Positions 24,050 through 35,604 of a stretch of 64,000 bases of DNA are shown one piece after another. The stretch lies in the NCBI RefSeq assembly GCF_014839805.1, contig NC_051134.1:9455170-9519169 (forward strand). Direction: 5' to 3'. Numbering within the stretch: the stretch's first letter is position 1; each line of letters starts with the position of its first letter. This stretch comes from Manduca sexta (taxonomy: Eukaryota; Arthropoda; Insecta; Lepidoptera; Sphingidae). Below the pieces are notes generated by a model that worked only from the letters and a program-made list of their open reading frames with translations, was not told the DNA's origin and did not search any database. The translations under genes were made by a program, and so were the position numbers.

Positions 24050-24197
24050 TTGTAAGACTTTGCAGCCCTCGTGGTCACTGGGTGTACAATGAATGCTGCA
24101 AATTCTTCGAAACATCGGGAGAAAATTATAATACAAAAACCGCGATCAAATCCGTAAAATAGTTTTCTTTCAATGTCTAACATTCGCGTAAACATAA
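24050..24197 (-). repeat. Family D repeat with extra shared block
   Basis: GACTTTGCAGCCCTCGTGGT, AACATCGGGAGAAAATTATA and TTTCAATGTCTAACATTCGC follow the same order as the 11.2-kb copy. Confidence 0.7.
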
Positions 24198-24725
24198 GAA
24201 CACAATCTATTTCTTTTCAATCCTCGGTTTTATTCATCTCGTATTCATTTATTGGATCTTAAAGTCAACAAAGCACATTACCTATCTATAGACTGCAGAG
24301 AGATTAGTGTGATCGCGTGCGGGTATCAATTAATTGGACCTAATTTGATCCGCCATGACACCGAGCCCTCGATGATTGTCCGCTTCTACGCATTCCGAAG
24401 CTCATGCAACATTGATTTGTTTGCTGATCCGTCCTATCGAACGTGATTGCTCATTAAACCAATTTCCAATCTATATTGACTAGATAGTGCAGTTCATATC
24501 TAGGCTTTAGGACACTTCAACTCCTTTGTGGAAATATTTTTTATTAATTAGATGTGCTTAATATCTTGGTAGCAATATTCTTTACAATTCTACGATTTTT
24601 TTTACCGTGCACACAACTCTGAACGAACTAACTCTATCGGTGTTCTCTTAGCGCTATGACCTATACTTCGTTAGACGAGACTTGAAAAGAGTGCTTAACT
24701 CCCGGTAGGAAGCGACTTGGATGTG

Positions 24726-24806
24726 CCCGGAATTGCTCAAATTCCATGGGCTTACCATCAGGCGGACCGCTTGCTTGTTTGTCTATTAGGGCAAATAAAA
24801 AAAAGC
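24726..24806 (-). mobile_element. Family F related fragment
   Basis: The minus strand reads GCGGTCCGCCTGATGGTAAG after a poly-T/TTTGCCC stretch, similar to the start of family F. Confidence 0.55.
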
Positions 24807-24900
24807 CCTCGAATTGTTTACAATTATGATTGAAGTTGGTTAATATTTTAATTAATATTTTGTGCCCCGCTTTGCCTTTCGGGCAAAACAGCACAAAATA

Positions 24901-25183
24901 CGCGGCGATAGCCTAGTTGGTTGTGGAACGGACCTCTGACTTTTGTAAAAAAAATATGTGTGTATTATTTGTGAATTATCGCTTGCTTTAACGGTTAAGG
25001 AAAACATCGTGAGGAAATCTGAATACCTGATTAATTCTCTATTAGGTATTTTCGAGGGTGAGTGAAGTCTACCAATCCGCACTAGGCCAGCGTGGTGGAC
25101 TAAGGCCTTATAGTAGTAGAGGTGGCCCTTGCCCAACAGTGGGACAGTATATTTACAGGGCTGATAATATTATATTATTATTT
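24901..25183 (+). mobile_element. Family B SINE with B box deleted
   Basis: The A box GATAGCCTAGTTGG is intact. The sequence then jumps from GTGGAACGGA straight to CCTCTGACTTTTG, removing about 45 bp that include the B box. The rest is present through ACAGGGCTGATAATATTATA. This copy should no longer have a working internal promoter. Confidence 0.85.
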
Positions 25184-25699
25184 TGCCTTTCGTATTTCGT
25201 ATACTGCTAAGATGAAAAGGAGACAATGATTCTAATTCCTATTCTTTTTTGTTTGAATAATTTTAGGTCAAACAAAACTTATATAAGACTCCATACCCAA
25301 GAATTCTACGTATTTACCAACTCACGAAAAGCCTAACTAACTCTTCTTAGTATTGGAACACTGGCATACCTACCTACCTACAGGATCAATATTATTAACG
25401 AAAAGTAAAACAACAGCATCACATTCGTTTAAAAAATTCCTATAAAAACTCGGCATGCGATCAGAAAAGATAACTAGAAAATTGTTTGCACATCGCCTTG
25501 GCTCCTTCGTTTTGTATGTAGCCGCACGTTTCCCCAGTACGATGTGCTGCGAATAAACAGTATTATAGATATGATCTCCGTGGACCAGTTTGTCAACAAA
25601 TATTTGATATGTGCTGTATATTCAGAGAATTTTCAGTCTACATACCGAATGTATTTATAGCAGGGAATTTTAAAGCTACGTACCTTGGAATAAAACAAT

Positions 25700-25805
25700 T
25701 TTTATGGAGTTTATCGCGGTCTTTTATATTATAATTTTCTTCCAACGTTTCGAAGACTGTAGTGTTCATAGTCACGAGACGGACTGAGCTGTTTATCATC
25801 CGAAA
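25700..25805 (+). repeat. Family D repeat
   Basis: TTATCGCGGTCTTTTATATT, CCAACGTTTCGAAGACTGTA and TTCATAGTCACGAGACGGAC match the 14.4-kb copy. Confidence 0.7.
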
Positions 25806-26094
25806 AGTCAGTTACAACATCTACCTACATTTTACTTTTTATTTAATTTAGCTGTTGACCATCCGATATACACAAAATGAACTCACAGTGTCTTGAAGCT
25901 ACATATTATCTCATTAGAATACTAATAACGGCAATGATTCTAAGCGTTAACTAATTGGTACATTTATACACTTACATACATACTATCACGCCTTTAACAA
26001 TTTAATGAATAAAATAAACGACAATCATTACCAACTCAGTTAACTCTTGAAACTGCTTAATTTTAAATAAATACATAAATGAAAACATTTTGAA

Positions 26095-26270
26095 ATTCAA
26101 CAAGTACCATCAAAAAGTTGGCAAATTTATACCAGGAAAGCAAGAAATACAAGACTATTTAACAAGAAGACTATTTGAACTAGAGCTACAAACAGCGATG
26201 GAAACGTTCAAGAATATATTAAGGCAGTCGTCGTACCGACTTTAATGGCATTTAATTTCGCTGGAAACAA
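26095..26270 (+). other. Weak coding-like patch
   Basis: One plus-strand frame reads 44 charged, Glu/Gln/Lys-rich codons without a start or splice context. It may be a transposon relic or chance. Confidence 0.12.
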
Positions 26271-26474
26271 TTATGACGGAGATATGACAAACAAATCGTT
26301 TGAGGCGCGAGATCAGAATAAATGTCTTCATTTTAACAATTATACAATTGACGGACATGGAGATACAAAGCGATTTTATATTATTGATGTAGGAAGAATT
26401 TTGGAATAGAAATAGTAGCAGATTCCGTGATACAGAAGTGTTTTCGAGTTTTTGCCTAGCAAGAGGATAATATT

Positions 26475-26500
26475 TAATAACGGTAATAATACCGTTATTA
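26475..26500. repeat. Inverted repeat, 11-bp arms
   Basis: TAATAACGGTA and TACCGTTATTA pair around ATAA. It could be a small hairpin; nothing suggests a terminator role here. Confidence 0.6.
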
Positions 26501-27270
26501 AAAATATAAATCCATAACTATACCGACAATTTGTTTATATCTAAGAAGATGATAAAAACATAACAAGTTAGAAGAGTCCAAAAATAGATTACCTTAAATT
26601 TAATTAAATCAAATCGAACCTTAGATTTCTAAATATTTCTTTGTAGATCATTCAATAGAGAAACCACACAGAATGTATTTCGAGGTCACACGTAAACATG
26701 TCAAAATTTCATAAGAGTCAATTGATAACAATATATTTAGACGTAATTGAAAAAGGATTTCTAATCGAAAGTGGATTGCCCTTGAAAATACAAAGTGAAA
26801 TCATATAATGATACACAACAAATACTACAATGTAATTTTATTTTAACAATGAACAAAGTACAAAGTTACTTAGACAGTAGTTAGTTATTCTTCTGAAGAG
26901 CTACTTCGTCTTTCAAAGTCTAAGTACTAGAAACACAGAAAATAAGCGGCTTACATTTCCCCTTAATAGTTACAAAGTTTGTTTTCTTCTTATACATTAA
27001 TGTGCCAACAAGAAGTTACAAAACCATATAAATATATTTAAATTGATATCTTTCATACATGAATAACTAGGGCTAAAACTGTTGCTATAATTTTTCGATG
27101 TCAGTCTTTGTATATATTTCATGTCTTTTTTATTAACACGTTTACTTATTTACCTAAATACCAATTTCAGTTAAGTGATTGGTTGAGAGGAAGAGGAGAC
27201 ATATTCTAATAATATATTAACAAGGGCCATAATCCGGCATTAACTTGTTGATGTCCAGAGGAAACTAAAC

Positions 27271-27510
27271 ATGCTGGTAATAGGATGTAGCGACCACCGT
27301 ACACAAGGTGTAGAGCCTTAATAGCTAAAGTAAAGGTGTCGCGTTCCAGGGATAGCCTGTGTATATCGAGTTTCAAACAGGCCAGCATAATTCTGACGAC
27401 GGATAAGGCATAATTACTTATCTCTCGTCAGTCGATACTCTATCTGGACTCCCACTGCACTTACCACCAGGTGTAGTGGAACTATTTTGTCATGGCCGTA
27501 TATAAAAATA
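27271..27510 (-). repeat. Family A repeat, copy 11
   Basis: The reverse complement spans the family with some diverged stretches and a deletion near the GGCGGGTTTTA landmark. Confidence 0.8.
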
Positions 27511-28779
27511 AACATGCAATGTAAGTTATTAATATCGTGACGCTTATTAAAAAGTGGTTTAATCAAATAAAAACTGCAGTGTTACGCGGCTACAAGGAAA
27601 TATAGTTATTGTCGATTTTTTAAACGGTATAAGCTTACATATCCAAGTTAAACTTGAAATTATATGGACATACAAACATAATTATAACTTTAGAATTCAA
27701 TGACCCATATACCAACATATAAAATTTTATATTATCAAAAAAAATTTTTTTTGTTCATTTTTCACTTTACTAAACTTGCTAAAAAATTGCAAATAGTAAT
27801 GCGCATAAACGTTAACGTAACATGATACAGAATGAATTTTGGTTTATCATCGTCCGTCTCATAGTCTGGAGTATTTCCTTTCTCAATACTAAAAAGGAAA
27901 CCTACAATATAGTATCATTGTTTCAAACGTAGAAAAGATAGAATTATGCTAGAATCTGCACTTTAATCTACATCAAGTCGGAGGATGCTAGCCTAACACC
28001 GTATTAAGCAAAAAGAAAATCCCATACAAATTAATTTTATGACTTGGTCCTAACAAGATTACCTATACATCTCCACAGTCATTTTCCTTCGCAACTACTA
28101 ATAATGCATTGTGTTTACAGCCAATAGCCATGAAATGTTCGGTCAGTGTTGACTTACCTCAGCACATTTGACCTGATCAAGGCAACATACACCCTATAAA
28201 CAAAGCTTTAGAGGATAATACAGTTTATTAGGACGTCGACAGCGTTCAAAATAAGCGCTTCGCAGTTTCATCGTAATTATCGAAAAACTTTTAATGAGAA
28301 GAATTTAACCGAATTTGCTTTGGAAATCACCAGAAAGCGTTGAGTTCAGTCGTCTTCATGTTTTAAAAATTAATGCTTCGGCCATACAATAGAAGTGGAA
28401 AAAGTTATTTGAAAAAGAAAACGATCAAGAAGATACCTAGCCTAGGATCCCTACTGCCCGTGTTACCAGTATATATTTTAAGCTTAGTCTAAACATCATA
28501 CAGTCGTCCCATTCATAGCAATCAACATCGCCCGATGGCCGAGTATTCAAGCACAATAGGAATGTCTTTATTAACCAACTGTGATTCAGTTTCGACAACA
28601 AAGCCAGATCTCAATGACGCTGCTTTTAATATATTACATTATTAGCTAGTTCAATTGGTATTGTACGACGGAGATCGCATAGACTACACTACATAAATAA
28701 TAGTATACCTAATTTCAAATTAATCGTACCCGTTGAGATATGAAAGGAGCTGATCTTCAAATGCCCATCAGGATCACAT
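27511..28779. other. No recognised feature
   Basis: AT-rich single-copy sequence, no frames or repeats that I can support. Confidence 0.5.
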
Positions 28780-28862
28780 CTGCTTTTAAACAAAAAAAAA
28801 ACGCATCAAAATCGGTCTGTTCGTTTGGGAGCTAGGATGACAGACATACTAATATACAGATG
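28780..28862 (+). mobile_element. Family E-like LINE 3' tail fragment
   Basis: AACGCATCAAAATCGGTCTG, then GACAGACATACTAATATACA. Confidence 0.5.
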
Positions 28863-29167
28863 CTTATAACATCCTCCTTTTTCCGCGGGGGATTAATAAT
28901 CGTGTATAGAAGGACCAAGTTTAAAGATGAAATGCGGGAAAAAAAATAAGATGCGTAGTGATATTATCGAACAATAGGGAATTGAATACAGTAATACAAT
29001 TCCGATGAGTATCGCTTCACTGGTGTAGACTTTAGTGGCTGTTTGGGTTGTCAACCTTGGGTCTATAGAGTAAGTAATATACTACGAAAGACATGGGTCA
29101 AGATTTATTGTTAAGAAACTTATGGTAACTGTGAGAGGGATAAACGAAATGCAGTCACGCGGTACTA

Positions 29168-29222
29168 TCGAAGACAGCCTATGTCCTACAGTGGACAAGG
29201 ATATAGGCTGCTGGTGACGATG
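29168..29222 (-). mobile_element. Family G-like fragment, 250 bp before tRNA-Asp copy 1
   Basis: GACAGCCTATGTCCTACAGT and GGACAAGGATATAGGCTGCT resemble the family G core in minus orientation. Confidence 0.4.
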
Positions 29223-29476
29223 GTACATTTGAATTCGAAGTTTGGTGTTGCTACACAAGCGTGGCGTTTACTAAAATATATTTTTTATAATATACTTTTA
29301 TCGTGGTATCTCCAATTCCATCCTACTGGACAGTTCTTTTTGATAATAATGTTGCAATATAACTCCCATGCCTGGTAGTGTATGGATTGAATAAACACTC
29401 GTAAATAATTTTCACTCAATGTCCCAATAAGAGGCCAATATTATTGCTGTTGCTCTATTTCGTCTATAATCTCAGG

Positions 29477-29548
29477 TCTTCGGTAGTATAGTGGTCAGTA
29501 TCCCCGCCTGTCACGCGGGAGACCGGGGTTCGATTCCCCGCCGGAGAG
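29477..29548 (+). tRNA. tRNA-Asp (anticodon GTC)
   Basis: This 72-base gene folds into a full cloverleaf. The 7-bp acceptor stem TCTTCGG / CCGGAGA has one G-U pair, the D arm contains AGTATAGTGGTCAGT, and the anticodon stem CCCGC/GCGGG carries loop CTGTCAC with anticodon GTC at 29,510-29,512. The T arm CCGGGGTTCGATTCCCCG gives the B box, and G is the discriminator. The mature RNA decodes GAC/GAU. There is no intron. TTTT at 29,553-29,556 is the polymerase III stop. Confidence 0.97.
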
Positions 29549-29552
29549 ACTC

Positions 29553-29556
29553 TTTT
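29553..29556 (+). terminator. Polymerase III T-run after tRNA-Asp copy 1
   Basis: A TTTT run starts five bases after the discriminator base, the usual position and form of a Pol III terminator. Confidence 0.8.
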
Positions 29557-29790
29557 GCAAAAATATTTTTTGAGTAAAATAAGTGATGACACTACAGTCT
29601 GCAAAGTTATATAAATTAAATATTTGTTTTACATATACCAGTAATAAAAATATTGCCATCCCATCCGAGCTTACCTCACCTGTATGCCTACTGCTGACTC
29701 CTAGGTAAAGTATAAAGATGCCTTACAACCCTATATCGAATAATATATGTAGTGTTTAACTTATGACTGAGTTATAGTCACAATAAAAAA

Positions 29791-30042
29791 TATGAGAAGT
29801 TAAGAGAACAACTTCTCTCCCATCCATGTTCCTAAAACACAGTAATAACTATCAGAACAGTCAATTGTGTCGAAATAATAAAGACGAGGATATTTTATCA
29901 AATATTCTTAAATGTTTATGAGAAGTTAAGAGAACAACTTCTCTCCCATCCATGTTCCTAAAACACAGTAATAACTATCAGAACAGTCAATTGTGTCGAA
30001 ATAATAAAGACGAGGATATTTTATCAAATATTCTTAAATGTT
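29791..30042. repeat. Exact tandem duplication, 2 x 126 bp
   Basis: 29,791-29,916 and 29,917-30,042 are identical over 126 bases. Each unit starts with an inverted repeat, GAGAAGTT...AACTTCTC. The block lies between the two convergent tRNA-Asp genes. Complete identity indicates a very recent duplication or an assembly artefact. Confidence 0.95.
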
Positions 30043-30266
30043 ATCAAATACATTATTATGAGTACGTTTTCAAAGTAAAGAAATATCCACATGCCCACAT
30101 CTGGTACAAGGACATGCGACTGTCTTATTTGTTTGTGAATCTTAATTATCTCATTATAAATGCAATAGTAAAAACAGAGATAAATTCGCCACATTCAACC
30201 GGTAGAAACGAAATCAAGATTGTGAAACCAAAAGTATTTGTTCAAACCAAAAAGATATATTCATAA
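29952..30266 (+). other. Unrecognised 104-codon open frame, probably not a gene
   Basis: The frame starts inside the second 126-bp unit and runs into A-rich sequence. The product is rich in Lys, Asn, Ile and Tyr, with no motif I recognise. The equivalent frame in the first unit hits a stop at the unit boundary. Its length is near what AT-rich noise can give. Confidence 0.15.
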
Positions 30267-30325
30267 AATACACATTTCGAGGATTGTACGATAGACTCGC
30301 AATTGATCATGGGCACAAAGAGGGT

Positions 30326-30329
30326 AAAA
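30326..30329 (-). terminator. Polymerase III T-run after tRNA-Asp copy 2
   Basis: AAAA on the plus strand reads TTTT on the minus strand, five bases beyond the tRNA 3' end. Confidence 0.8.
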
Positions 30330-30334
30330 CAGAT

Positions 30335-30406
30335 CTCTCCGGCGGGGAATCGAACCCCGGTCTCCCGCGTGACAGGCGGGGATACTGACCACTATACTAC
30401 CGAAGA
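30335..30406 (-). tRNA. tRNA-Asp (anticodon GTC), second copy
   Basis: The reverse complement is identical over all 72 bases to the copy at 29,477. It converges with that copy, about 0.8 kb apart. Flanks outside the gene are not similar beyond a few bases before the 5' end, so this is not a recent inverted duplication of a larger block. AAAA at 30,326-30,329 gives TTTT on the transcribed strand, the terminator. Confidence 0.97.
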
Positions 30407-33227
30407 CTTGCAGTATGCGACAAAGTAACGCACCAGTTGGTTATCTTCACAAACTGTTCAAACAAAAAAAAGTATAACTTTACTTCACTGTAACGTTTTC
30501 AAATGACAAATATGTTTCGTTATCCTTTTACGGTAATTGAAGAAGTGAAATAATATTTTCAGTTAAACATTCTATCAAATTCTGTAGATAATATTTAAGT
30601 ATAAAGAGAAAAATGTTGTTGAAATTAAAATTATTAATATGTCCGTTTGATAATATAAAAGACTATACGTTTGTAACAATCGCTACTCCTGTGAATCAGG
30701 ATAGACAAGCGCACACACCAAATCCCCAGCGTATTTTTGGGAATCACTAGGACATCAGTTAAAATATAATAAATAATTATGTAATTCTGTCAACCTCGAT
30801 CGTACAAACTCCTAAATTTTAAACCACTATAAAATCCGAAATCTATTACATGTATTTATGTCATAGATTTTACCTACTCTAACGACAGCTTCACGACCCT
30901 AAAATGTGATCTTTCGAATGTATACACCTTCCCCTATCCTACATTTCAATTCGGGTGACATACGACAGTCGGGCCGCTCGCACTGCTCCCATAAATGCAA
31001 GTTTAATTATAGTCTTGGACATTTAATTGCTTATAACTGCTCTTTAATCGCGAGTTCGCATGTCTGTTACCGAAGAAGTTTATACGAATGTGAGAATCAA
31101 TGTGATATCGATTTCAATCGATCACTTAATGAACAGGTTGATCGGCTCATTATGAGAGAACACCGTCCATGCGCACTCACATATACAAAAATATCGTAGG
31201 TTCGTATATGGGTTAATTGATTATTTTTAGGGGCGAAGGCATTGTATAGCGGAAAGAGTTTATTAATCCCTATAATCTCACTGAACATATGAAACGCGAC
31301 ATAAAAACTACCACTCTAATCCAGTTCTGGTGTCGTGCTCCAACAATCAATTCAAACAGGTTTGTTTTGGTCTGAAAGCTTACTTTATACAGCATTGCTT
31401 TATCAAGTAAGCGTTTTTCAATCAATCCAAAATAACTGCTATTCTATCCATACAGAGAACTTTTTAGCAGAACGTCCAGTGTCACAGCCTTGTGCATTAT
31501 TTCTAAACTGGGTCAGATTGGCAGTTCAATTTTAGCGTGAGATTGAAGTTGTGGTCCTTAACCACCGAACAGATTGCTGGCTGCGGCGCTGAATTGAATT
31601 TAAACTTGTGAAACAGTTTTTTAAAATGAAGTAATGTAAAAACATTCAAGTTTGAACTTAAAAGGATTTTTATGACATTGATATTTGACTTTTTTATATT
31701 AGCAAAGGGAATTGCTATATCAGGTAACTACAATAGTATAGTTCAAATATATAGAATTAAACAATATTGTTAGTTGAACTATGCAAAAAGATTACACGTC
31801 TATTGTCGTCAGAATTATGCCAGATCCAACTTTTATTTTGGGTTAAACAAGTGGGTATGAAAGAACTATCAAGTCTAAAACATATATCCCACTAACGCTA
31901 CCATTACAAATAAACTTCCAAATTAGATTCCCAAAATAGAAATACGAATAAACAGTAAATTCATTGTCCCTACCGAAGTAAAGTAATTTATCTCCATGGT
32001 GCCACCTGAGCCTTTTATTTCCGTCTACCTGCATGTTAACGTACCCGAAAATTGAATCCTATTGTATTGGAACGCTCTGTCTCAAATTAGGGTTATTTGT
32101 TTTGGTGGCTATTTATTTGAATTTGTGTGTGAGAACAGAGGTATATTTATTCCATGATAGAACTAGAATCATGTAAAAGAATAAATAATTTAGAAAGAAA
32201 ATAGAAAATCCTGGAATATATCTTTTTAACTGACAATTATTATAGTATTATGTATCTACTTCTATTACTACGAAAGTTGGAATTTCTTTAATAATCCACA
32301 TCTCTTATTGATATGCGGCATAGAGCATTCATTATATTGATAATGAGAGGATTCTCTCAGCATTGTAACATTTTTAAGCCTATTTTCAAAAATAAAAAAC
32401 CTTACCATGCTGTGAAAAAATATGGAACGAATTCTTGTGCTGGCTACATTAACTTTAAAATGAGAAAGTAAAAGTGACTGTCCCAAAGCATTTTTTTATT
32501 CTACTAGTCAGGTTATGGTATCAAACTGGTAAATAAACTACTATATGTATAAAGGCTAAGGAAATAAAGCTATAAACCATGCAAAACCTGGGTATGTCAA
32601 TGTTCACAGCCAAATTGTCTTGCTGACATCAAGTTCATTGCGGCAATTAAAACGCTTGGGTGATATTATTTTTTGTTTCAGTTCGCTATGTTGTTTAGTG
32701 GCTTGAGAATGAAATGAGAAACTAAATGTGGAGTCAAATTTGTGAGAAACTGAATTCAGAATATGTTAAGTGTATACGTTATGCTCATGCGTGTTGCAAA
32801 TGGGGTGAATAGAAGAGTAAATGAACTTAATTTCGCTCCAAATCCCAATCAAAAACACCTTAGGTTTATTTTTAACTTCTAGATACGTAAATATGTATTT
32901 ATAGAAATATGTTTGTAAATACGAGGTGTTAAAACCTAACAAAATATAGTCTTTAAGTAGATATAATTTAGAACCATTTTCCTGTAACTTGGAAAGTACT
33001 GCAAATTAATAAAAACATTAAAACTCGCTTCCTAGAGGCCCATAAAACCCTACACAGCCAAAAGGTCTCATAATACGACCATAAAAGAAATTAAAAGATG
33101 CTAAATTGGTCGCAGATGTTCTTGCGTTGATTCAGCGTCGAATTGACCTCGTGATCTAGGCCTTGGTAATACTATTCATGCGAGTTTTCGATTCGCACAA
33201 CGATGATCTAGCCTTATATCTACATAG
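30407..33227. other. 2.8 kb without recognised genes
   Basis: A less AT-rich block at 30,940-31,190 is open for 97 codons on the plus strand but shows no motif, start context or splice site; it may be regulatory. The rest is AT-rich with nothing recognisable. Confidence 0.4.
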
Positions 33228-33420
33228 CATCACGCATTATTCTTTTTCAGGGGTGGTCAGAGGTGTATCACACCGACATATCGCCAACTGTATTAAGTCC
33301 TAAATAGGAAGCAAGTTCTGACTCCGGGCTTATATTAAGCAAAAAAATTTAATTCTACCTTAGCCTATCGCGAGATCGAAATCTAGCCCTCGGTTGGTTG
33401 TACCGTTTACGCCAGAGAGC
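33228..33420 (-). mobile_element. Family C SINE, old copy
   Basis: Landmarks such as ATAGCATCACGCATTATTC and a GACTCCGGGCTTATATTAAG stretch mark a strongly diverged minus-strand copy. Confidence 0.6.
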
Positions 33421-34013
33421 CTTTTCTTATCCAAAACTTAGTACTAAGATCACTCCATATCTAACCAACTAAGGATTCAGTTTTGGTTAAGGAAGTTGTA
33501 TCCATAGGAGAGGAGCTTTGATTAACTGAAATCGTTAATCTTCATGAAAAACCAATGCCAGACCGAAGTGCGACGTCGCCTTTTAAAGAATAGAATTTAG
33601 ATTGTAAAGATTTGATTGACTATAAAATTCTATCAATTTTATTGAACGTAGAGCTACTTTATATATGTTGTGTATAAGGTACTTGAGTTGTTGAAACTGG
33701 AAGAAACGAAATAAATATGTCAGAATCAAGCAAAATCGCAATCCATCATCCGCCTACTTCTATGGGATAGAGGTGTTATATGTAAGGATCTATGTACTTG
33801 GGTTCTGGAGAATTATACTATGTGGTAAATTTTTATGCCAGAGCCCGGTGGGGGAGGTGCTACCCCTATGTCTGGTATGATAGTAAAGAAGTTGCGGGTT
33901 AGATCTCATCGGGGTTTTTTATATGTATGTCTTCCAATATTGTCGAATCTGAGGGAGCTAAAATCGCCCCTAAATCCTGATATGAAATAAGTTTCGTATA
34001 TGTATGTAATTTA

Positions 34014-34267
34014 CTGCCTCGGTGTCGTAGTTGTACTGCATGTCCGGTACAATAGCGCTCTGAGGTCCTGAGGGTCGAGCAAAGTGATATTTAGGTTTTT
34101 CTGCTCAGTATCAGCCCGGAGTCTGGAATTTGTGCCCGATATGGCGATAGGCTCGCCCCCTGTCACATCATGGGACGGAACATACTTGGCGAAAAGTGGG
34201 TGCCTTAGTTGGACCTCTGCATACCCCTTCGGGGATAAATGCGTGATGTTATGTATGTATGTATGTA
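34014..34267 (+). mobile_element. Family C SINE with B box deleted and (TATG)n tail
   Basis: The head ACTGCCTCGGTGTCGTAGTT and whole body are preserved, ending in a TATG microsatellite. At 34,063-34,080 the sequence goes from GAGGTCCTG to AGGGTCGAGC, losing about 12 bp that contain the B box. The 83-codon plus and 98-codon minus frames are by-products. Confidence 0.87.
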
Positions 34268-34370
34268 GTTTAGAATATGTAGGACATATTTCAGTTAGCT
34301 GTAACATTTGTGTAATTTCGTTATCTTATCACTAGCAAGATACAAACATAGCAACCCCTTAAATATACAT

Positions 34371-34480
34371 AAACCTAGTAATTTCTGAGACAATACTATC
34401 TTATAATTACGTAGAATAGTTAGTTTTCAAAGTTCGTCGAAACTATATAAAACATGAACCTAGTAATTTCTGAGAAAATA
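34371..34480 (+). repeat. Short direct repeat AACCTAGTAATTTCTGAGA
   Basis: AACCTAGTAATTTCTGAGA occurs twice, about 85 bp apart, just before the palindrome at 34.5 kb. Confidence 0.75.
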
Positions 34481-34501
34481 ATATTTTATACTATGATTAC
34501 T

Positions 34502-34539
34502 TTTAAAACTAACAATTACGTGTAATTGTTAGTTTTAAA
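34502..34539. repeat. Perfect palindrome, 18-bp arms
   Basis: TTTAAAACTAACAATTAC at 34,502-34,519 is exactly complementary to 34,522-34,539, with a 2-bp spacer. The stem is AT-rich. A related single arm, ATTACGTAGAATAGTTAG, occurs about 100 bp upstream. Confidence 0.9.
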
Positions 34540-34721
34540 CTATATTTTGTACAGTAAAGGGACTTTAAACTAGTAAAATAATAAACAACACACTACTGAC
34601 TAACAGTCATTATCCGACTAAATAAATAATAAATACCCTATAATATCTCTATTTATGGTATTATATAATAAATTGTTTTTTTCCTCTTCTGTACCATATT
34701 AAGAGTTATTAATTTCCGTTA

Positions 34722-34993
34722 TGAATGAACCAGCTTTAGTTATAAGAAGTTGAATGATTAATATTATAAATCGAATTCTCCTTGGCCCTTATGACTTCAA
34801 TTTGGGGTTGGTCCACACGTGCATATTTAACTATTAAACAATACTTTTCTACGTAAGAGCTATTTACTTACCGGTATGAATGAACTAGTTTGTGTTTTAA
34901 GAAGTTGAATGATTAATATTATAAATCAGACTCCCCTAGGCCCTTATCACTTCAATGTAGGGTTGGTCCAACACATTTAACTATTAAACTATA
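34722..34993 (+). repeat. Imperfect direct duplication, ~120-bp units
   Basis: Units at about 34,722-34,840 and 34,876-34,993 share AAGAAGTTGAATGATTAATA, TTATAAATC, GGCCCTTAT and TTTAACTATTAAAC, with scattered substitutions. The spacing is about 154 bp. Function is unknown. Confidence 0.8.
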
Positions 34994-35365
34994 ATCAATT
35001 TGGGCCGTAACTTTCCTATTCCGAAACTGTGTACCACTTATACTATATTATGTAAATCCAAAATAGATATTGATATTTTCCACAACTCACACAACAGGCA
35101 AATACTTGTGACATATTATTTGATTCTTATGTCTCCAGTTCTTGATTCCCCTTTTTATATCCTGTTTGCTTATTAAGTATAATAATTTTTGTTATTTTCT
35201 ATGTTCTCATGATATGTAATAGTATAATTTAACAATGTACGCATTACTTTAATGAATGTTCTGTGCTCCTTGAAGTTGGTTGTGCATCAGAATATGACCT
35301 TCGTTATATTACTCCTGTGTAAGCTCAATATATTATAATCTGCTGGAGAACCTAATATAAATAAA

Positions 35366-35577
35366 TCTATACATATTATAAAACAAAGTCCGCTTTTCTG
35401 TCTGTCTGTATGTTATTGATTTTTTCAAAATCTACTGAATGGATTTTAATCAATTTTTCGTTTGGATTTAGTTTAAGATCCTGGGAAGGTTAAAGTCTAT
35501 TACCAGGGAAATTATATAGCAGGACTTTTATTCCTGAAAACTCCTTCACCTGGGTGAAGCCGCGAGCAAAAGCTAGT
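35366..35577 (-). mobile_element. Family E LINE 3' remnant, copy at 35.4 kb
   Basis: TCCGCTTTTCTGTCTGTCTG, ACCAGGGAAATTATATAGCA and GAAGCCGCGAGCAAAAGCTA are preserved. It ends 28 bp before the TTA-flanked MITE. Confidence 0.7.
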
Positions 35578-35604
35578 AAAAAATAATAATAAATTAAACT
35601 CTTA

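Larger units (their letters stand above)
23232..24725. other. Mostly unrecognised, with a non-repetitive block at 24.25-24.45 kb
   Basis: Outside the family D and G copies, 24,240-24,445 stands out as less AT-rich and open for 64 codons, but I cannot assign it. It could be a conserved non-coding element. Confidence 0.35.
25806..27270. other. No recognised feature
   Basis: AT-rich. It contains only the small inverted repeat at 26,475 and a weak coding-like patch noted separately. Confidence 0.5.

Noticed and set aside
29477..30406. Convergent tRNAs as ends of a composite element
   Set aside because: Flanking sequence outside the tRNA genes is not shared and no target duplication is visible.
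34011..34335. 98-codon minus and 83-codon plus frames
   Set aside because: Both read a family C SINE with its TATG tail.
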